From Lysinibacillus timonensis (GTDB lineage Bacteria; Bacillota; Bacilli; Bacillales_A; Planococcaceae), in assembly GCF_900291985.1 (NCBI RefSeq), contig NZ_LT985980.1, forward strand, positions 186,001 through 250,000: 64,000 nt of DNA, in the 5' to 3' direction. The position numbers and the translations under genes are program-made. Within the stretch, counting starts at the first letter, position 1; each line of letters starts with the position of its first letter. Shown piece by piece: positions 26,061-35,565 of the stretch. Below the pieces are notes generated by a model, which saw nothing but the letters and a program-made list of their open reading frames with translations, made no database searches and was not told the origin of the DNA.

Positions 26061-26684
26061 TTAGAATCCACCCATCATTTCTTCCACTTCTTGAGCATTA
26101 CCGAGTACTGCTTCCATTAAGTTAGCATCAGAAATGATTTTAAAATTACCTTCGCCATCTGTTGTAAGATTTAACGTAACATCACGAGTTACGGTCTCAA
26201 CATCATCAGCAGTAAGAGTATTGACTAGGATTTCATTTGATTTTTCTTCCATTTGAGCATTATATTCTTCTTCTGAACTACCTTCTGTCATCGCTAACTC
26301 GAATGCCATTGAGAAGATTTCTTCCATAGCTGAACCAATTGCAGCTGCAAAGTCAATTGATGTAATGTTAACTGTTACTTCAGCTGTATTTTCATCAATT
26401 ACATTTTCCTCAGGTGTTTTAAACTCATATTTATTGCTAATCCCTTTAATAAGGGCTTGAGTTGCTTCATCATCTGTTTCTCCTTCATTAATGCTAGCGA
26501 AGTCGAATTCCTCAGAAACATTTTCTGAATGTACATATGTTCCAGCTTTTTCTAGATCCCCATCTTTAACTGCTGTTAAAAATGCTGTTACAACATCAGC
26601 TGGTTTTGCTGCTTCTTGTCCACCACATGCAGTTAATACTAATGCAGTAAGTCCAAGAGTAAATAGACTAATAAACTTTTTCAT
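26061..26684 (-). CDS. Lipoprotein, DUF4878/NTF2-like
   Basis: 207-residue exported lipoprotein with signal peptide and lipobox LVLTACGG (Cys about 20). The first part after the lipobox (KPADVVTAFLTAVKDGDLEKAGTYV) is the typical start of DUF4878/NTF2-like lipoproteins, followed by a long acidic, helical region (EEIFSMAFELAMTEGSSEEEYNAQMEEKSNEIL). The second of two adjacent ATGs (26684) lies 6 nt from GGAGG and is chosen. Function unknown. Confidence 0.82.
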   Translation of the reverse strand: MKKFISLFTLGLTALVLTACGGQEAAKPADVVTAFLTAVKDGDLEKAGTYVHSENVSEEFDFASINEGETDDEATQALIKGISNKYEFKTPEENVIDENTAEVTVNITSIDFAAAIGSAMEEIFSMAFELAMTEGSSEEEYNAQMEEKSNEILVNTLTADDVETVTRDVTLNLTTDGEGNFKIISDANLMEAVLGNAQEVEEMMGGF

Positions 26685-26790
26685 CATAATCCTCCAATAG
26701 TAAATATCATAAAAGTTCTTCATAAGTGTAACATAAATAGTATACAAACATATCAACAATTTTTCCTTTTGTAGTTAAAAAATGTAAAAA

Positions 26791-26813
26791 GGAAGAAATG
26801 AAACACTTCTTCC
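26791..26813 (-). terminator. Terminator of the soluble chemoreceptor gene
   Basis: Arms GGAAGAA/TTCTTCC followed by CTTTTTACATTTTTT on the minus strand, about 110 nt past the stop. Confidence 0.6.
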
Positions 26814-26925
26814 TATTATGTGTAAATATTTTGAAACTAATCATCATAAGAAAACGTTGTTCGGAATTGCGTATGTATCTTCATACGAAAATGCCTAGTT
26901 CGTTATGTTAACAACTGTGGTAAAG

Positions 26926-27765
26926 TTATATTCGTTTTGCCAATTCTTCAATATCATCAGCGACTTCAGTGAGATGATGAATGGTTTTAGAAATTTCTTC
27001 AATGGCTACGGATTGACTTTGGGAAATATCGACTGATTTATTAATGATCGATTCAACTTGTTGAACCCTCTCCTTTAAACTATCCATCAATTCTTTAATT
27101 TCATTTACTGATTGTGCACTTTGATCAGCTAATTTTGTAATCTCTTTTGCGACTACACTAAACCCACGACCGTATTCCCCACTGCGGGCCGCTTCAATAC
27201 CAGCATTAAAACCTAATATTCTTGTATTTTTCGCAACGTTATTAATCATGTCTAATATTCTCGTAGAATTGTCGACTTGTTTTGTCATTTCCGCTTGTGC
27301 TTCGGCTAAGTACTTCATGTTCGAATGAAAATCTTGACTAGTCGAACTCAATTCAACTGTTGAATCTGAAATTTCCTCTGAAGATGTAGCAAATTGTTCT
27401 GCAACTTGTTTTAATTGATGATGATTATTTAAATTACTTGCTATTGCTATTGTTCCAACAACTTTTCGATTGTGATCAACAATAGGTGCAAAGATTGCCT
27501 TAATGGCGATACCAAAGATTTCTTCTGGAATATTGATGATTTCACGTTCACCGGTACGTATCACTTTTGCCATAGGTTCGTTCGGTTCAATTATTTTCCC
27601 AATTGGTATATTGAATGTAAAATCTTTGGAATGAATATGTTCTACAATTTTTTCACGATCAGATATAGTAATAGCGATATCATGTTGAAATAGTTTCTTT
27701 ATCGTTGGTGCAAATGCAATCGTTAGTTTTACAGTTTCATGTAAATTTTCTTGTACAGTCGTCAT
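26926..27765 (-). CDS. Soluble methyl-accepting chemotaxis-like transducer (YfmS-like)
   Basis: 279 residues and no membrane helix. The N-terminal sensor part (about 1-115) has a small cache/GAF-like pattern (FTFNIPIGKIIEPNEPMAKVIRTGEREIINIPEEIFG ... APIVDHNRKVVGTIAIASNL). The C-terminal signalling coiled coil carries the CheA/CheW-binding hairpin NTRILGFNAGIEAARSGEYGRGFSVVAKEITKLAD. Length and layout match B. subtilis YfmS, a cytoplasmic receptor. AGGAGG RBS; monocistronic. Confidence 0.88.
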   Translation of the reverse strand: MTTVQENLHETVKLTIAFAPTIKKLFQHDIAITISDREKIVEHIHSKDFTFNIPIGKIIEPNEPMAKVIRTGEREIINIPEEIFGIAIKAIFAPIVDHNRKVVGTIAIASNLNNHHQLKQVAEQFATSSEEISDSTVELSSTSQDFHSNMKYLAEAQAEMTKQVDNSTRILDMINNVAKNTRILGFNAGIEAARSGEYGRGFSVVAKEITKLADQSAQSVNEIKELMDSLKERVQQVESIINKSVDISQSQSVAIEEISKTIHHLTEVADDIEELAKRI

Positions 27766-27923
27766 GTTAAATCCTCCTAGTGATGTACCTTTTAATTAAT
27801 TATAGCATCTAATTGTGCTATCAATTGTTATTTTTTGTTCATGATTTTTGGTTATATTGATCTTCCAAAAAATATAATCGGTATATAAGGGTCTGGATAT
27901 TTTTTGAACGTTACTCTAAGCAT

Positions 27924-27957
27924 AAAAAAGGAATAGCACTTAGGCTATTCCTTTTTG
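27924..27957 (-). terminator. Terminator of the TAXI TRAP operon (overlaps the permease stop)
   Basis: Arms AAAAAGGAATAG/CTATTCCTTTTT with a T6 tail. The left arm lies inside the last codons of the permease gene. Confidence 0.8.
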
Positions 27958-29958
27958 CATTTTTTTATTTTGAACAAAATTAAGAACAAAGATTACTAGA
28001 ACAACGAGAGCCCCAATTATATCTGTAATCGGTTCTGGTATAAGCATCATTAGTGCCCCAGCACCTAAAATGAATCGTAGAATCGGGTTAATGTGTCCTA
28101 CAAAGTAGCCCTCTAACGCAGCTCCAATTCCTATCACCCCGACTAACGAAGTAATGGCAACTATCACTATATCAAGTACTGGAGCTATAGGGAAATCTAC
28201 CGCATTCATTGCCAGACCTGATGGATCAATTAATAATAATGCTGGATTATATACAAATATATAAGGGACAATGAATCCGGCTAATGCTAAACGAACTGAT
28301 GCAAAGCCTGTTTTCATTGGATCTCCACCTGAAAGTCCTGCAGCTGCAAAAGATGCAAGTGCAACTGGCGGTGTAATATTTGCGAATATACCGAAATAGA
28401 ATACGAACATATGTGCAACTAAAATAGGAACACCAAATTCTGCAAGAGTTGGCGCAACCATTGTCGCTGTAATAATATAGGCTGGGATGGATGGTAACCC
28501 CATTCCTAAAATAATTGACGCAATCATTGTTAAGAATAACGTTAGGAATAATGATCCTGAACCTAAGTGTGTAATGGCACTAGTTAAAGTAGAACCGAAA
28601 CTTGTTAGGTTTACTACACCAATAATAATTCCTACTACACCACAGGCAACAATTGTTGATAATGATTGTCTTGCTCCATCTTCAAGTGCAGCGAAAATAT
28701 CTTTAATATTCATTCTAGTATTCTTTTTAAATGCTGCAACAATAATCGTTAAGACAATTGTATAAATAGCAGAGAACGCAACCGGAACCCCTGAACCTAA
28801 GAAGAAAATAAGACCGATTAATGGTATTAATAAATGTCCGCCTTCTTTAAATACTTCTTTCACTCTAGGTAGATCTGGTTTTGGAATTCCTTTTAAATTT
28901 GAGCGACCAGCACGGAAGTGAACCTGCATAATGACTCCTAAGAAGTATAAAATTGCTGGTAAAACAGCACCAAGCGCAATTGTTCCATAAGAAATACCTG
29001 TTGTCTCAGCCATAATAAAGGCACTAGCACCCATTACAGGAGGTAATATTTGCCCACCGATAGAAGCACTAGATTCTACCGCACCGGCAAAATTCTTATC
29101 ATAACCAATTTTTTTCATTAGAGGAATAGTAAATGCACCAGTTCCTACTACGTTCGCTACAGCAGAACCATTAATACTTCCCATGAAAGCACTTGAAATA
29201 ACAGCAACTTTTGCCGGCCCACCTTGTTGATGACCTGCTAAAGCGAGTGCTAAATCATTAAAGAATTTACCCATCCCTGATTTAGCTAAAAATGCACCAA
29301 ATAAAATAAATAGGAAGATAAATTGTACAGAAGCACCGATTGCAGTTGAGAATAGTCCTTCTGTTTTTAAATAAAGTTGACCAAATATATCACCTAAATC
29401 AAATTGACGAGTCATGAGCATATTTGGTAGCCATGAAGCATGACTAAAGAATGGATATGACAAGAAGACTAGTGCAAGAATTGGTAATATCCAACCTGTC
29501 ACCCTTCTAGCACTTTCAAATACTAAAATAACCGTTACAATTGCAACGATAATATCAACCGTATTTGGAATACCTCCACGTTCTGTCATAATCGCTTGAT
29601 ATTCTACGAATAGATACCCGCAGGATAGAAGACAAAGTCCAAATAGAATCCAATCATAAAATGGTATCTTCGAACGGTCCTGTTTCTTATAAGTTGGATA
29701 GATTAAAAAAACAAGTGCTAAAGCAATTAGTAAATGAACCGCCCTTTGCAATAAAGTCGGTATTGGATTATAAGTTGTGTAGATATGGAAAAAAGAAAAT
29801 AATATTCCGAATACAGCAATCATTAATACAATCAATTTGTTATTTACTTTACGGACATTTGAATCGGTATCGTATTTTTCTAATACTTTTTGAACGTTTT
29901 CTTCTGAAATTTCTTCTACAAGAACCTTTTTTGTCTCAGTTTCATTTATGACACTCAT
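27940..29958 (-). CDS. TAXI-TRAP transporter permease, fused small and large subunits
   Basis: Secondary transporter membrane component (672 residues) that works with the extracytoplasmic solute-binding protein encoded upstream. The N-terminal helices at about 45-140 correspond to the 4-helix small subunit, then the large 12-helix DctM-like part (VQFIFLFILFGAFLAKSGMGKFFNDLALALAG, MGSINGSAVANVVGTGAFTIPLMKKIGYD, GLPSIPAYIITATMVAP). I start at MSVINETETK (29958) with GGAGGG upstream. It overlaps the DUF1850 gene by 4 nt. Substrates of this family include glutamate/2-oxoglutarate-type acids; not assigned here. Confidence 0.93.
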   Translation of the reverse strand: MSVINETETKKVLVEEISEENVQKVLEKYDTDSNVRKVNNKLIVLMIAVFGILFSFFHIYTTYNPIPTLLQRAVHLLIALALVFLIYPTYKKQDRSKIPFYDWILFGLCLLSCGYLFVEYQAIMTERGGIPNTVDIIVAIVTVILVFESARRVTGWILPILALVFLSYPFFSHASWLPNMLMTRQFDLGDIFGQLYLKTEGLFSTAIGASVQFIFLFILFGAFLAKSGMGKFFNDLALALAGHQQGGPAKVAVISSAFMGSINGSAVANVVGTGAFTIPLMKKIGYDKNFAGAVESSASIGGQILPPVMGASAFIMAETTGISYGTIALGAVLPAILYFLGVIMQVHFRAGRSNLKGIPKPDLPRVKEVFKEGGHLLIPLIGLIFFLGSGVPVAFSAIYTIVLTIIVAAFKKNTRMNIKDIFAALEDGARQSLSTIVACGVVGIIIGVVNLTSFGSTLTSAITHLGSGSLFLTLFLTMIASIILGMGLPSIPAYIITATMVAPTLAEFGVPILVAHMFVFYFGIFANITPPVALASFAAAGLSGGDPMKTGFASVRLALAGFIVPYIFVYNPALLLIDPSGLAMNAVDFPIAPVLDIVIVAITSLVGVIGIGAALEGYFVGHINPILRFILGAGALMMLIPEPITDIIGALVVLVIFVLNFVQNKKMQKGIA

Positions 29959-30425
29959 AACTTCCCTCCTACTAAAAGTTGCCAAAGATTAATTGATTCA
30001 TTAGTGATATGTACGAATGAATAATCACTTCCCATATGATAGATCGGGATTTCGCGATCCTTCGTTATTACCGTTGTTTGTACATTTTCGGATATTGTCA
30101 AATTTAGCTCATGATATTGAAGGTCAATATCCATTCTTACAAAACCATTCACTAACTCTGTACTTTTAGCATCACTTGGTACACCTGCACCAAAGGTTTT
30201 AAAATAAGTTTCTGTTAAAAGGAGATCCTCTCCGTTTTTTACATACGTTTCAATCCATTCTTCTTTTTCAACAGAATGAATCCATCTTAGTTGAAATGAA
30301 TCTCCCAACAAATAGTATGTATGGTCTTCAAATTGAAAGGAAAAAACGGGAACTTTTTCAAAAAAGATGGTAAGGAGTATAAGAATACTAATACTCCAAA
30401 ACCATCTTCGGTTTTTATTGTTCAT
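29955..30425 (-). CDS. DUF1850 protein of the TAXI-TRAP operon
   Basis: 156-residue protein with one N-terminal membrane helix (RRWFWSISILILLTIFFEKVPVF) and an extracytoplasmic domain with WIHSVEKEEWIETYVKNGEDLLLTETYFKTFGAGVP, the DUF1850 signature. It sits between the solute-binding protein and permease genes, overlapping both (11 nt and 4 nt). This is the standard position of DUF1850 in such operons, so it is probably an accessory transport component. Start MNNKNRR is chosen over the upstream ATG, which lies deep inside the preceding gene. Confidence 0.82.
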   Translation of the reverse strand: MNNKNRRWFWSISILILLTIFFEKVPVFSFQFEDHTYYLLGDSFQLRWIHSVEKEEWIETYVKNGEDLLLTETYFKTFGAGVPSDAKSTELVNGFVRMDIDLQYHELNLTISENVQTTVITKDREIPIYHMGSDYSFVHITNESINLWQLLVGGKL

Positions 30426-31413
30426 CGAAATAGCGTTGTGCTCCTGGATGTACAGGGGCAATGAATCCCTCTTGTGCATCTAAAGCTGGTATTTCAGTAG
30501 CAGCTTGGTGAGAGTTCACTAACTTATCTTGACTTTCAAAGAATTTTTTTGTTAATTCGTAAACATCATTTTCGCTCATATCACTACGAACAACTAATGC
30601 GTTTGGAACAGCCGCTGTTTGGATTGGCTCTTCATTACCATATGTTCCTGCAGGTACTTCATATGAAATAAAGTATGGTGCATCTTTTGCAATTTCTTCA
30701 ATGTTAGCAGGATCGATGGATACTAAACTAATCCCAAGCGTTTCAGAAAGTTCTAAAACAGATGCGTTTGGTAGACCACTTGTTAAGAATGCAGCATCAA
30801 TTGTTCCTGCATTTAAACCATCCGCCGCTTCTGCATAGCCTAAATAGTCAACTTGTAAATCATCATAAGTAATGCCGTGACCAGCTAGTAATGTACGTGC
30901 GTTTACTTCAACACCAGAGTTTTGGTCACCCACAGCTACACGTTTACCAACTAAATCTTCAATTGTTTTAATTCCTGAATCTTCTTTAGTAATGATTTGA
31001 ACTACGTTTGGATATAAAGTAGCAACTTGAGAAACATTTTTTACAGGTTCTTTGAAACTCACTTCACCCGCTAAAGCTTGTGATAAAGCATCACTCATCA
31101 CAAATGCCATTTCAATTTTCCCTTGTTCCATCAAGTTAATGTTTTCTACTGAGGCACCAGTAGTTTGTGTTCTTGAGTTTACTCCAAAATCAGTCGTATA
31201 AATATCTGCTAGAGTTGTCCCAAGAATGTTATATGGACCAGAAGCTCCACCTGTCCCAATTGTTACGATATTTGATTCAATACCTCCAGTTGTTGCTTCT
31301 GTTGAAGTACCAGCTTCATTTGATGAACTGTTTTCGGCAGGTGCTTGCGAATCATTACACCCGACTAAAAATGCTGCTAAAGCTAAAGATGAAAATAAAA
31401 TCGATTTTTTCAT
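30415..31413 (-). CDS. TAXI family TRAP solute-binding lipoprotein
   Basis: 332-residue extracytoplasmic receptor. The lipobox is LAAFLVGCND. A Ser/Thr/Glu linker to about residue 48 is followed by the domain start VTIGTGGASGPYNILGTTLADIY, typical of TAXI proteins, then QTTGASVENINLMEQGKIEMAFVMSD and KRVAVGDQNSGVEVNARTLL. GGGGG lies 7 nt before ATG 31413. First gene of the three-gene operon; the ligand is unknown. Confidence 0.93.
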   Translation of the reverse strand: MKKSILFSSLALAAFLVGCNDSQAPAENSSSNEAGTSTEATTGGIESNIVTIGTGGASGPYNILGTTLADIYTTDFGVNSRTQTTGASVENINLMEQGKIEMAFVMSDALSQALAGEVSFKEPVKNVSQVATLYPNVVQIITKEDSGIKTIEDLVGKRVAVGDQNSGVEVNARTLLAGHGITYDDLQVDYLGYAEAADGLNAGTIDAAFLTSGLPNASVLELSETLGISLVSIDPANIEEIAKDAPYFISYEVPAGTYGNEEPIQTAAVPNALVVRSDMSENDVYELTKKFFESQDKLVNSHQAATEIPALDAQEGFIAPVHPGAQRYFDEQ

Positions 31414-31419
31414 ATACAT

Positions 31420-31778
31420 CCCCCTTGTTGATCGTAGAAACCGCTTTCAGTTCCCTAAAAATAGAATATTCGAAAAAATTCCTTATACTAAGATAGATTT
31501 ATTATCTCGTAATCTACGAAAGAATTTTTTGAATTAACTAAAATGTAAGATAATTGGAGAGAAAAATCAATAGAAAATGTATAATATTTTAATAATATTT
31601 AAAAAAATCATATAATTTGATAATATTTTTTTTGAACTTCTGCTGTTAGAGTTCGCTTCAATTCTCATTTTTCCATACTATCACCGTTCTAGTACGCGTT
31701 ATCTTATTGCTTCCTCACTTTCCTTGGATAACAATGTAATAATTAGCATGTCATTTTTGTAAAATAAAATATTGCATA
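31420..31778. other. Intergenic region upstream of the TRAP operon
   Basis: AT-rich and gene-free; it presumably contains the operon promoter. No riboswitch or repeat was seen. Confidence 0.4.
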
Positions 31779-31780
31779 AG

Positions 31781-31807
31781 AAAACGCTATCTTATCGATA
31801 GCGTTTT
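31781..31807 (-). terminator. proS terminator
   Basis: Perfect arms AAAACGCTATC/GATAGCGTTTT, 9 nt past the proS stop. Confidence 0.8.
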
Positions 31808-31815
31808 AATTTGTC

Positions 31816-33252
31816 TTAATATGCACGACCAAACCAAACTGTGTGGTTTGATTCTTTACCACAGTTAATACAAGTAGTTTTCTTTGTAGGAGGATTAAAC
31901 GGTATGTTACGTGTTGTGAATTTTGTTTCTTCTTTTACATGTTCCTCACAAGCATCATCTCCACACCAACCAGCTAGGATCCAACCAGGGATTGTCCCGT
32001 TTTTCTCAGAATCTGCCAAATGTTGCTGTAATTGCTCAAGAGAATCTACATGAGTGTGTGAGTTTGCATCACGGAAAGCTTTGGCTTTATCGTATAATCG
32101 AGTTTGCATTGTTTCTAATTCCGTTTCGATTGCTGCAACTACATTTTCTAGTTCAACTGTTACCTTCTCAGCTTCATCACGAGCTTTTAATAAAACCTGA
32201 TTGTTTTCTAAATCACGTGGTCCAAGTTCGATACGAACAGGTACACCTTTTAGTTCCCATTCATTAAATTTGAAACCTGGAGATTGATCTGAATCGTCAA
32301 GGCGAACACGGATTCCTTTTGCTTTTAAAGCTGCAAAGATTTCATCTAACTTTTCAATAATTGCAGGGTTCTTTTTCCAAGGACCAACTGGTATTAATAC
32401 TACTTGTGTTGGTGCGATTTTTGGAGGTAAAACAAGCCCTTGCTCATCACCATGAACCATAATGACAGAACCGATTAAACGAGTTGAAGTTCCCCAAGAT
32501 GTTGTATGCACATGAACGTGTTTATTTTCACGATTTAAGTACTTAATGTCGAATGCTTCGGCGAATTTTGTACCTAAATAGTGTGACGTACCGGCTTGAA
32601 CAGCTTTCCCGTCTTTCATCATCGCTTCAATTGAATACGTATCAACTGCACCAGCGAAACGTTCTGAAGGTGTTTTTTGTCCATCGTAAACAGGAATGGC
32701 TAGTAACCCTTCTACTACTTCTTTATAGATGTTTAACATTTGCATTGTTTCATTACGAGCATCTTCTTCATTTTCATGCGCAGTGTGTCCTTCTTGCCAT
32801 AAGAACTCAGACGTACGAATGAATGGTAATGTTTTCTTTTCCCAGCGGAATACGTTAGCCCATTGGTTGATTAGCACTGGAAGATCACGGTATGATTTAA
32901 CCCAGTTTGAATATAAGTGACCGATCATTGTTTCAGATGTAGGACGAAGAGCAAGTCTCTCTTCTAATTGTTCACCAGCAGCTTCAGTAACCCATGGTAA
33001 TTCAGGAGAAAAACCTTCGATATGATCTTTTTCTTTTTGGAAAAATGATTCTGGAATTAACATTGGGAAGTATGCGTTGCGGTGACCAGTTTCTTTAAAA
33101 CGACGGTCCATTTCGGATTGAATGTGTTCCCATAGTTCGTAACCATCTGGTTTGAATGCGATACAACCGCGGACTGGCGTGTAATCCATTAAATCTGCTT
33201 TTTGAATTGTGTCAATGTACCATTTTGAAAAATCGTTTGTTTGCTGTGACAT
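31816..33252 (-). CDS. proS: Prolyl-tRNA synthetase, short archaeal/eukaryotic-like class
   Basis: Class II synthetase that charges tRNA-Pro. The 478 residues lack the large insertion domain that makes the classical bacterial enzyme about 565 residues long. It has class II motif 2 VFRWEKKTLPFIRTSEFLWQEGHTAH and the PTSE(T) motif RPTSETMIGHLY. The zinc-type C-terminal domain (CGDDACEEHV ... CINCGKESNHTVWFGRAY) ends in Tyr, as in this class. I start at MSQQTNDF (33252), preceded by AAGGAGG; the in-frame codons upstream belong to the leader. A proline-specific T-box precedes it. Confidence 0.95.
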   Translation of the reverse strand: MSQQTNDFSKWYIDTIQKADLMDYTPVRGCIAFKPDGYELWEHIQSEMDRRFKETGHRNAYFPMLIPESFFQKEKDHIEGFSPELPWVTEAAGEQLEERLALRPTSETMIGHLYSNWVKSYRDLPVLINQWANVFRWEKKTLPFIRTSEFLWQEGHTAHENEEDARNETMQMLNIYKEVVEGLLAIPVYDGQKTPSERFAGAVDTYSIEAMMKDGKAVQAGTSHYLGTKFAEAFDIKYLNRENKHVHVHTTSWGTSTRLIGSVIMVHGDEQGLVLPPKIAPTQVVLIPVGPWKKNPAIIEKLDEIFAALKAKGIRVRLDDSDQSPGFKFNEWELKGVPVRIELGPRDLENNQVLLKARDEAEKVTVELENVVAAIETELETMQTRLYDKAKAFRDANSHTHVDSLEQLQQHLADSEKNGTIPGWILAGWCGDDACEEHVKEETKFTTRNIPFNPPTKKTTCINCGKESNHTVWFGRAY

Positions 33253-33269
33253 GTAATTATTTCCTCCTT

Positions 33270-33520
33270 TTTTTCTCATGAAAAAAGCGCATAAAGCATC
33301 CTGTTGAAAGGACGTCTTTTGCGCATGATAGACGTGGTACCACCTTAGTTTAGTTAAAACAACAGAATGTTATTTCAACCCTCTAAACGTTTTGTAACGA
33401 GTACGTGCTCGGTAAGTTTAGCTTACATCTCCGTGGTAGGTTTCAATAAGAAGCGGTGATATAGCTCTCAGCAACTGCTATACTTTCTGTTTCACAATTC
33501 TTATTTACTTGATCACATCA
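33270..33520 (-). promoter_or_regulatory. T-box riboswitch leader of proS, proline (CCU) specifier
   Basis: On the minus strand, Stem I contains the helix AATAAGAA/TTCTTATT, after which comes GAAA then CCT, a proline codon at the specifier position. The conserved T-box AAGGTGGTACCACG is at about 33330-33343. The terminator GCGCAAAAGACGTCCT/AGGATGCTTTATGCGC followed by T6 lies at about 33286-33325. The specifier matches the downstream gene, which validates the reading. Confidence 0.95.
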
Positions 33521-33693
33521 TAGATTCCATATTTCTAATATAATGTATCAAATTTACGAAATAAATACAATTCTTACCTTGAAAAATATTGTTTGATATT
33601 GGGGATTAGCTAAAGGTTTTACAACATTTCCATTTTTTATTTGTCTAAGAGGTTGCTTCACCTGGATACTTCTTTATGGATTTCTAGTTGTTT

Positions 33694-34173
33694 TGTCGTC
33701 TAGATGGCTTCTCGCAGACATTTTTACAGGATTTTTTACTTGTTTTGTCCATGAGGCTGGTTCTCGCGGACAAATCAACCGGATTTCATACTTCAATTGT
33801 CCTTGAGACCGCTTCTCAAGGACATTTCATCCAAATTTTATGCTTCAATTGTCCTCGAGACTGCTTCTCACGGACAATTCAACCGGATTTCATACTTCAA
33901 TCGTCCTTGAGACTGCTTCTCGAGGACATTTCCACTGGATTTTTTGCACGTTTTGTTCTCGAGACCGCTTCTCAAGGACAATTCAACCGGATTTCATACT
34001 TCAATTGTCCTTGAGGCTGGTTCTCACGGACATTTTCACTGGATTTTTTGCTCGTTTTGTCTTTGAGACGGTTTCTCGAAGACGTTTCATCCAGATTTTA
34101 TGCTTTAATTGTCCTTGAGACTGCTTCTCACGGACATTTTCACTGGATTTTTTGCTCGTTTTGTCTTTGAGAC
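33694..34173. repeat. 52-bp dyad array A, left part (10 copies)
   Basis: Ten copies start at 33694, 33746, 33798, 33850, 33902, 33954, 34006, 34058, 34110 and 34162, each exactly 52 bp from the last. Each is a 27-nt dyad (arms like TGTCCTTGAG and CTCAAGGACA around a 7-nt ACCGCTT-type loop) plus a 25-nt linker. Linkers come in three sequence types (centres TCATCCAAATTTTATG, TCAACCGGATTTCATA, TCACTGGATTTTTTG). Some copies change both arms together (TGTCC with GGACA, TGTCT with AGACA). The tenth copy is cut by an IS256-family insertion. The small ORFs here are by-products of the repeat. Confidence 0.9.
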
Positions 34174-34272
34174 GATAATGTCCGTATAATTGTGTAAAAA
34201 GAAAAAGAGTCTTTTTATTCTCTCTTTGATACAATGTTTTCAGCGACGATAAACATGAAAAGAGGAATAAAA

Positions 34273-35439
34273 ATGACTCAATTACATCTTAACCTAGATA
34301 TGGACTTATTAAAAGATTCGGTTTTAAATTCTGACCTGAACACAGTTGTTAAATCTGCTTTAGTACTAGTTTTAAATGAGTTTATGGAAAAGGAAAGAGA
34401 CGAGTATTTACAGGCAGCGGCTTATGAACGATCCAACGAAAGAATCGACTATCGTAACGGCTACTACGAACGTGAGATTGTCATGAGTGTTGGAAAGTTA
34501 ACATTAAAAGTCCCTAGAACTCGTAACGGTGAATTTTCTACTAGTGTATTTGAAAAATATGCTCGACACGATCAAGCATTAATCTTATCAATGATAGAAA
34601 TGGTTGTGAATGGTGTCTCTACGAGAAAAGTCACGCAAATTGTGGAACAACTTTGTGGAGAAACGGTATCGAAATCACTAGTATCTTCTTTGACTCAAAA
34701 ATTAGATCCGATTATTAACACCTGGGCTAACAGACCTTTAAATACTGTTTACTATCCTTATATTTTTCTAGATGCTATGTATATTAAAGTGCGTGAACAT
34801 CACCAAGTTGTATCCAAGGCTGTCTATATTGCTACAGCTATTACAGAAGAGAATAAACGTGAAATTCTTGGTTTAAGTGTGGACCATGTGGAAAGTTATG
34901 AGAGCTGGAGTCGATTTCTCCAACACTTAAAATCCCGAGGAATTCAATCACCGAAGTTAGTTATATCTGATGCTCACCAAGGCTTACGAAAAGCTATTCA
35001 GCGTGAATTTATTGGAACTGTATGGCAAAGATGTAACGTTCATTTTAAACGTAATATTATTGAAAAGCTGCCGAAAAAGGATTCAGGAGATTTTCGTCTC
35101 ATGATAAAACGTATTTTTGATGCAGTTACTCTTGAAGATATGCGTAATTTCAAAGACGAATTAATGGTTAAGTATGCAGAAGATCGGAAATTTGAAAAAG
35201 CACTTCAAGTTTTGGATGAAGGTTTCGAAGATACCATTCAATATATGAGTTTTCCGAAAGAAATACGTGTCAATATTAGAAGCACCAATTCTCTAGAACG
35301 TTTGAATCAAGAAGTGCGTAGAAGAGAGAACGTAATCCGTATCTTTCCTAACACCCAATCTGCCTTTAGATTAGTTGGTGCCGTATTAATGCATTATCAA
35401 GATAACGATTATTCGAAAAGAAAAGGACTTTCTAAATAG
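34273..35439 (+). CDS. IS256-family (mutator-type) DDE transposase
   Basis: 388 residues, full family length and uninterrupted. Catalytic triad by position: Asp167 (IFLDAMYIKV), Asp233 (VISDAHQGLRK) and Glu342 (STNSLERLNQEVRRRENVIRIFPN). The family motifs YERSNERIDYRNGYYER and WQRCNVHFKRNI are also present. I start at MTQLHLNLD (34273), behind AGAGGA. It appears potentially active. Confidence 0.96.
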   Translation: MTQLHLNLDMDLLKDSVLNSDLNTVVKSALVLVLNEFMEKERDEYLQAAAYERSNERIDYRNGYYEREIVMSVGKLTLKVPRTRNGEFSTSVFEKYARHDQALILSMIEMVVNGVSTRKVTQIVEQLCGETVSKSLVSSLTQKLDPIINTWANRPLNTVYYPYIFLDAMYIKVREHHQVVSKAVYIATAITEENKREILGLSVDHVESYESWSRFLQHLKSRGIQSPKLVISDAHQGLRKAIQREFIGTVWQRCNVHFKRNIIEKLPKKDSGDFRLMIKRIFDAVTLEDMRNFKDELMVKYAEDRKFEKALQVLDEGFEDTIQYMSFPKEIRVNIRSTNSLERLNQEVRRRENVIRIFPNTQSAFRLVGAVLMHYQDNDYSKRKGLSK

Positions 35440-35463
35440 TAGATTGGTTATATTTTCAACCTC

Positions 35464-35565
35464 AACTCCCACTTATGGAGTATCCCACATTCAGTAAAGG
35501 CTATCAAAGTGAAAAGAGCCTTTGACAGCCTTTACTGAATGTGGAGTGATTAGCCCATGGGAGTT
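35464..35565 (+). terminator. Long hairpin downstream of the IS256 transposase
   Basis: A 25-bp stem with one mismatch: 35485-35509 (beginning CCACATTCAGTAAAGG) pairs with 35520-35544, with a 10-nt loop. It is enclosed by a second pair AACTCCCA/TGGGAGTT (35464-35471 and 35558-35565). It lies between the transposase stop and the right inverted repeat. Without a T-tract it is not a classic terminator; it could insulate the element or fold as a stable RNA. Confidence 0.7.
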
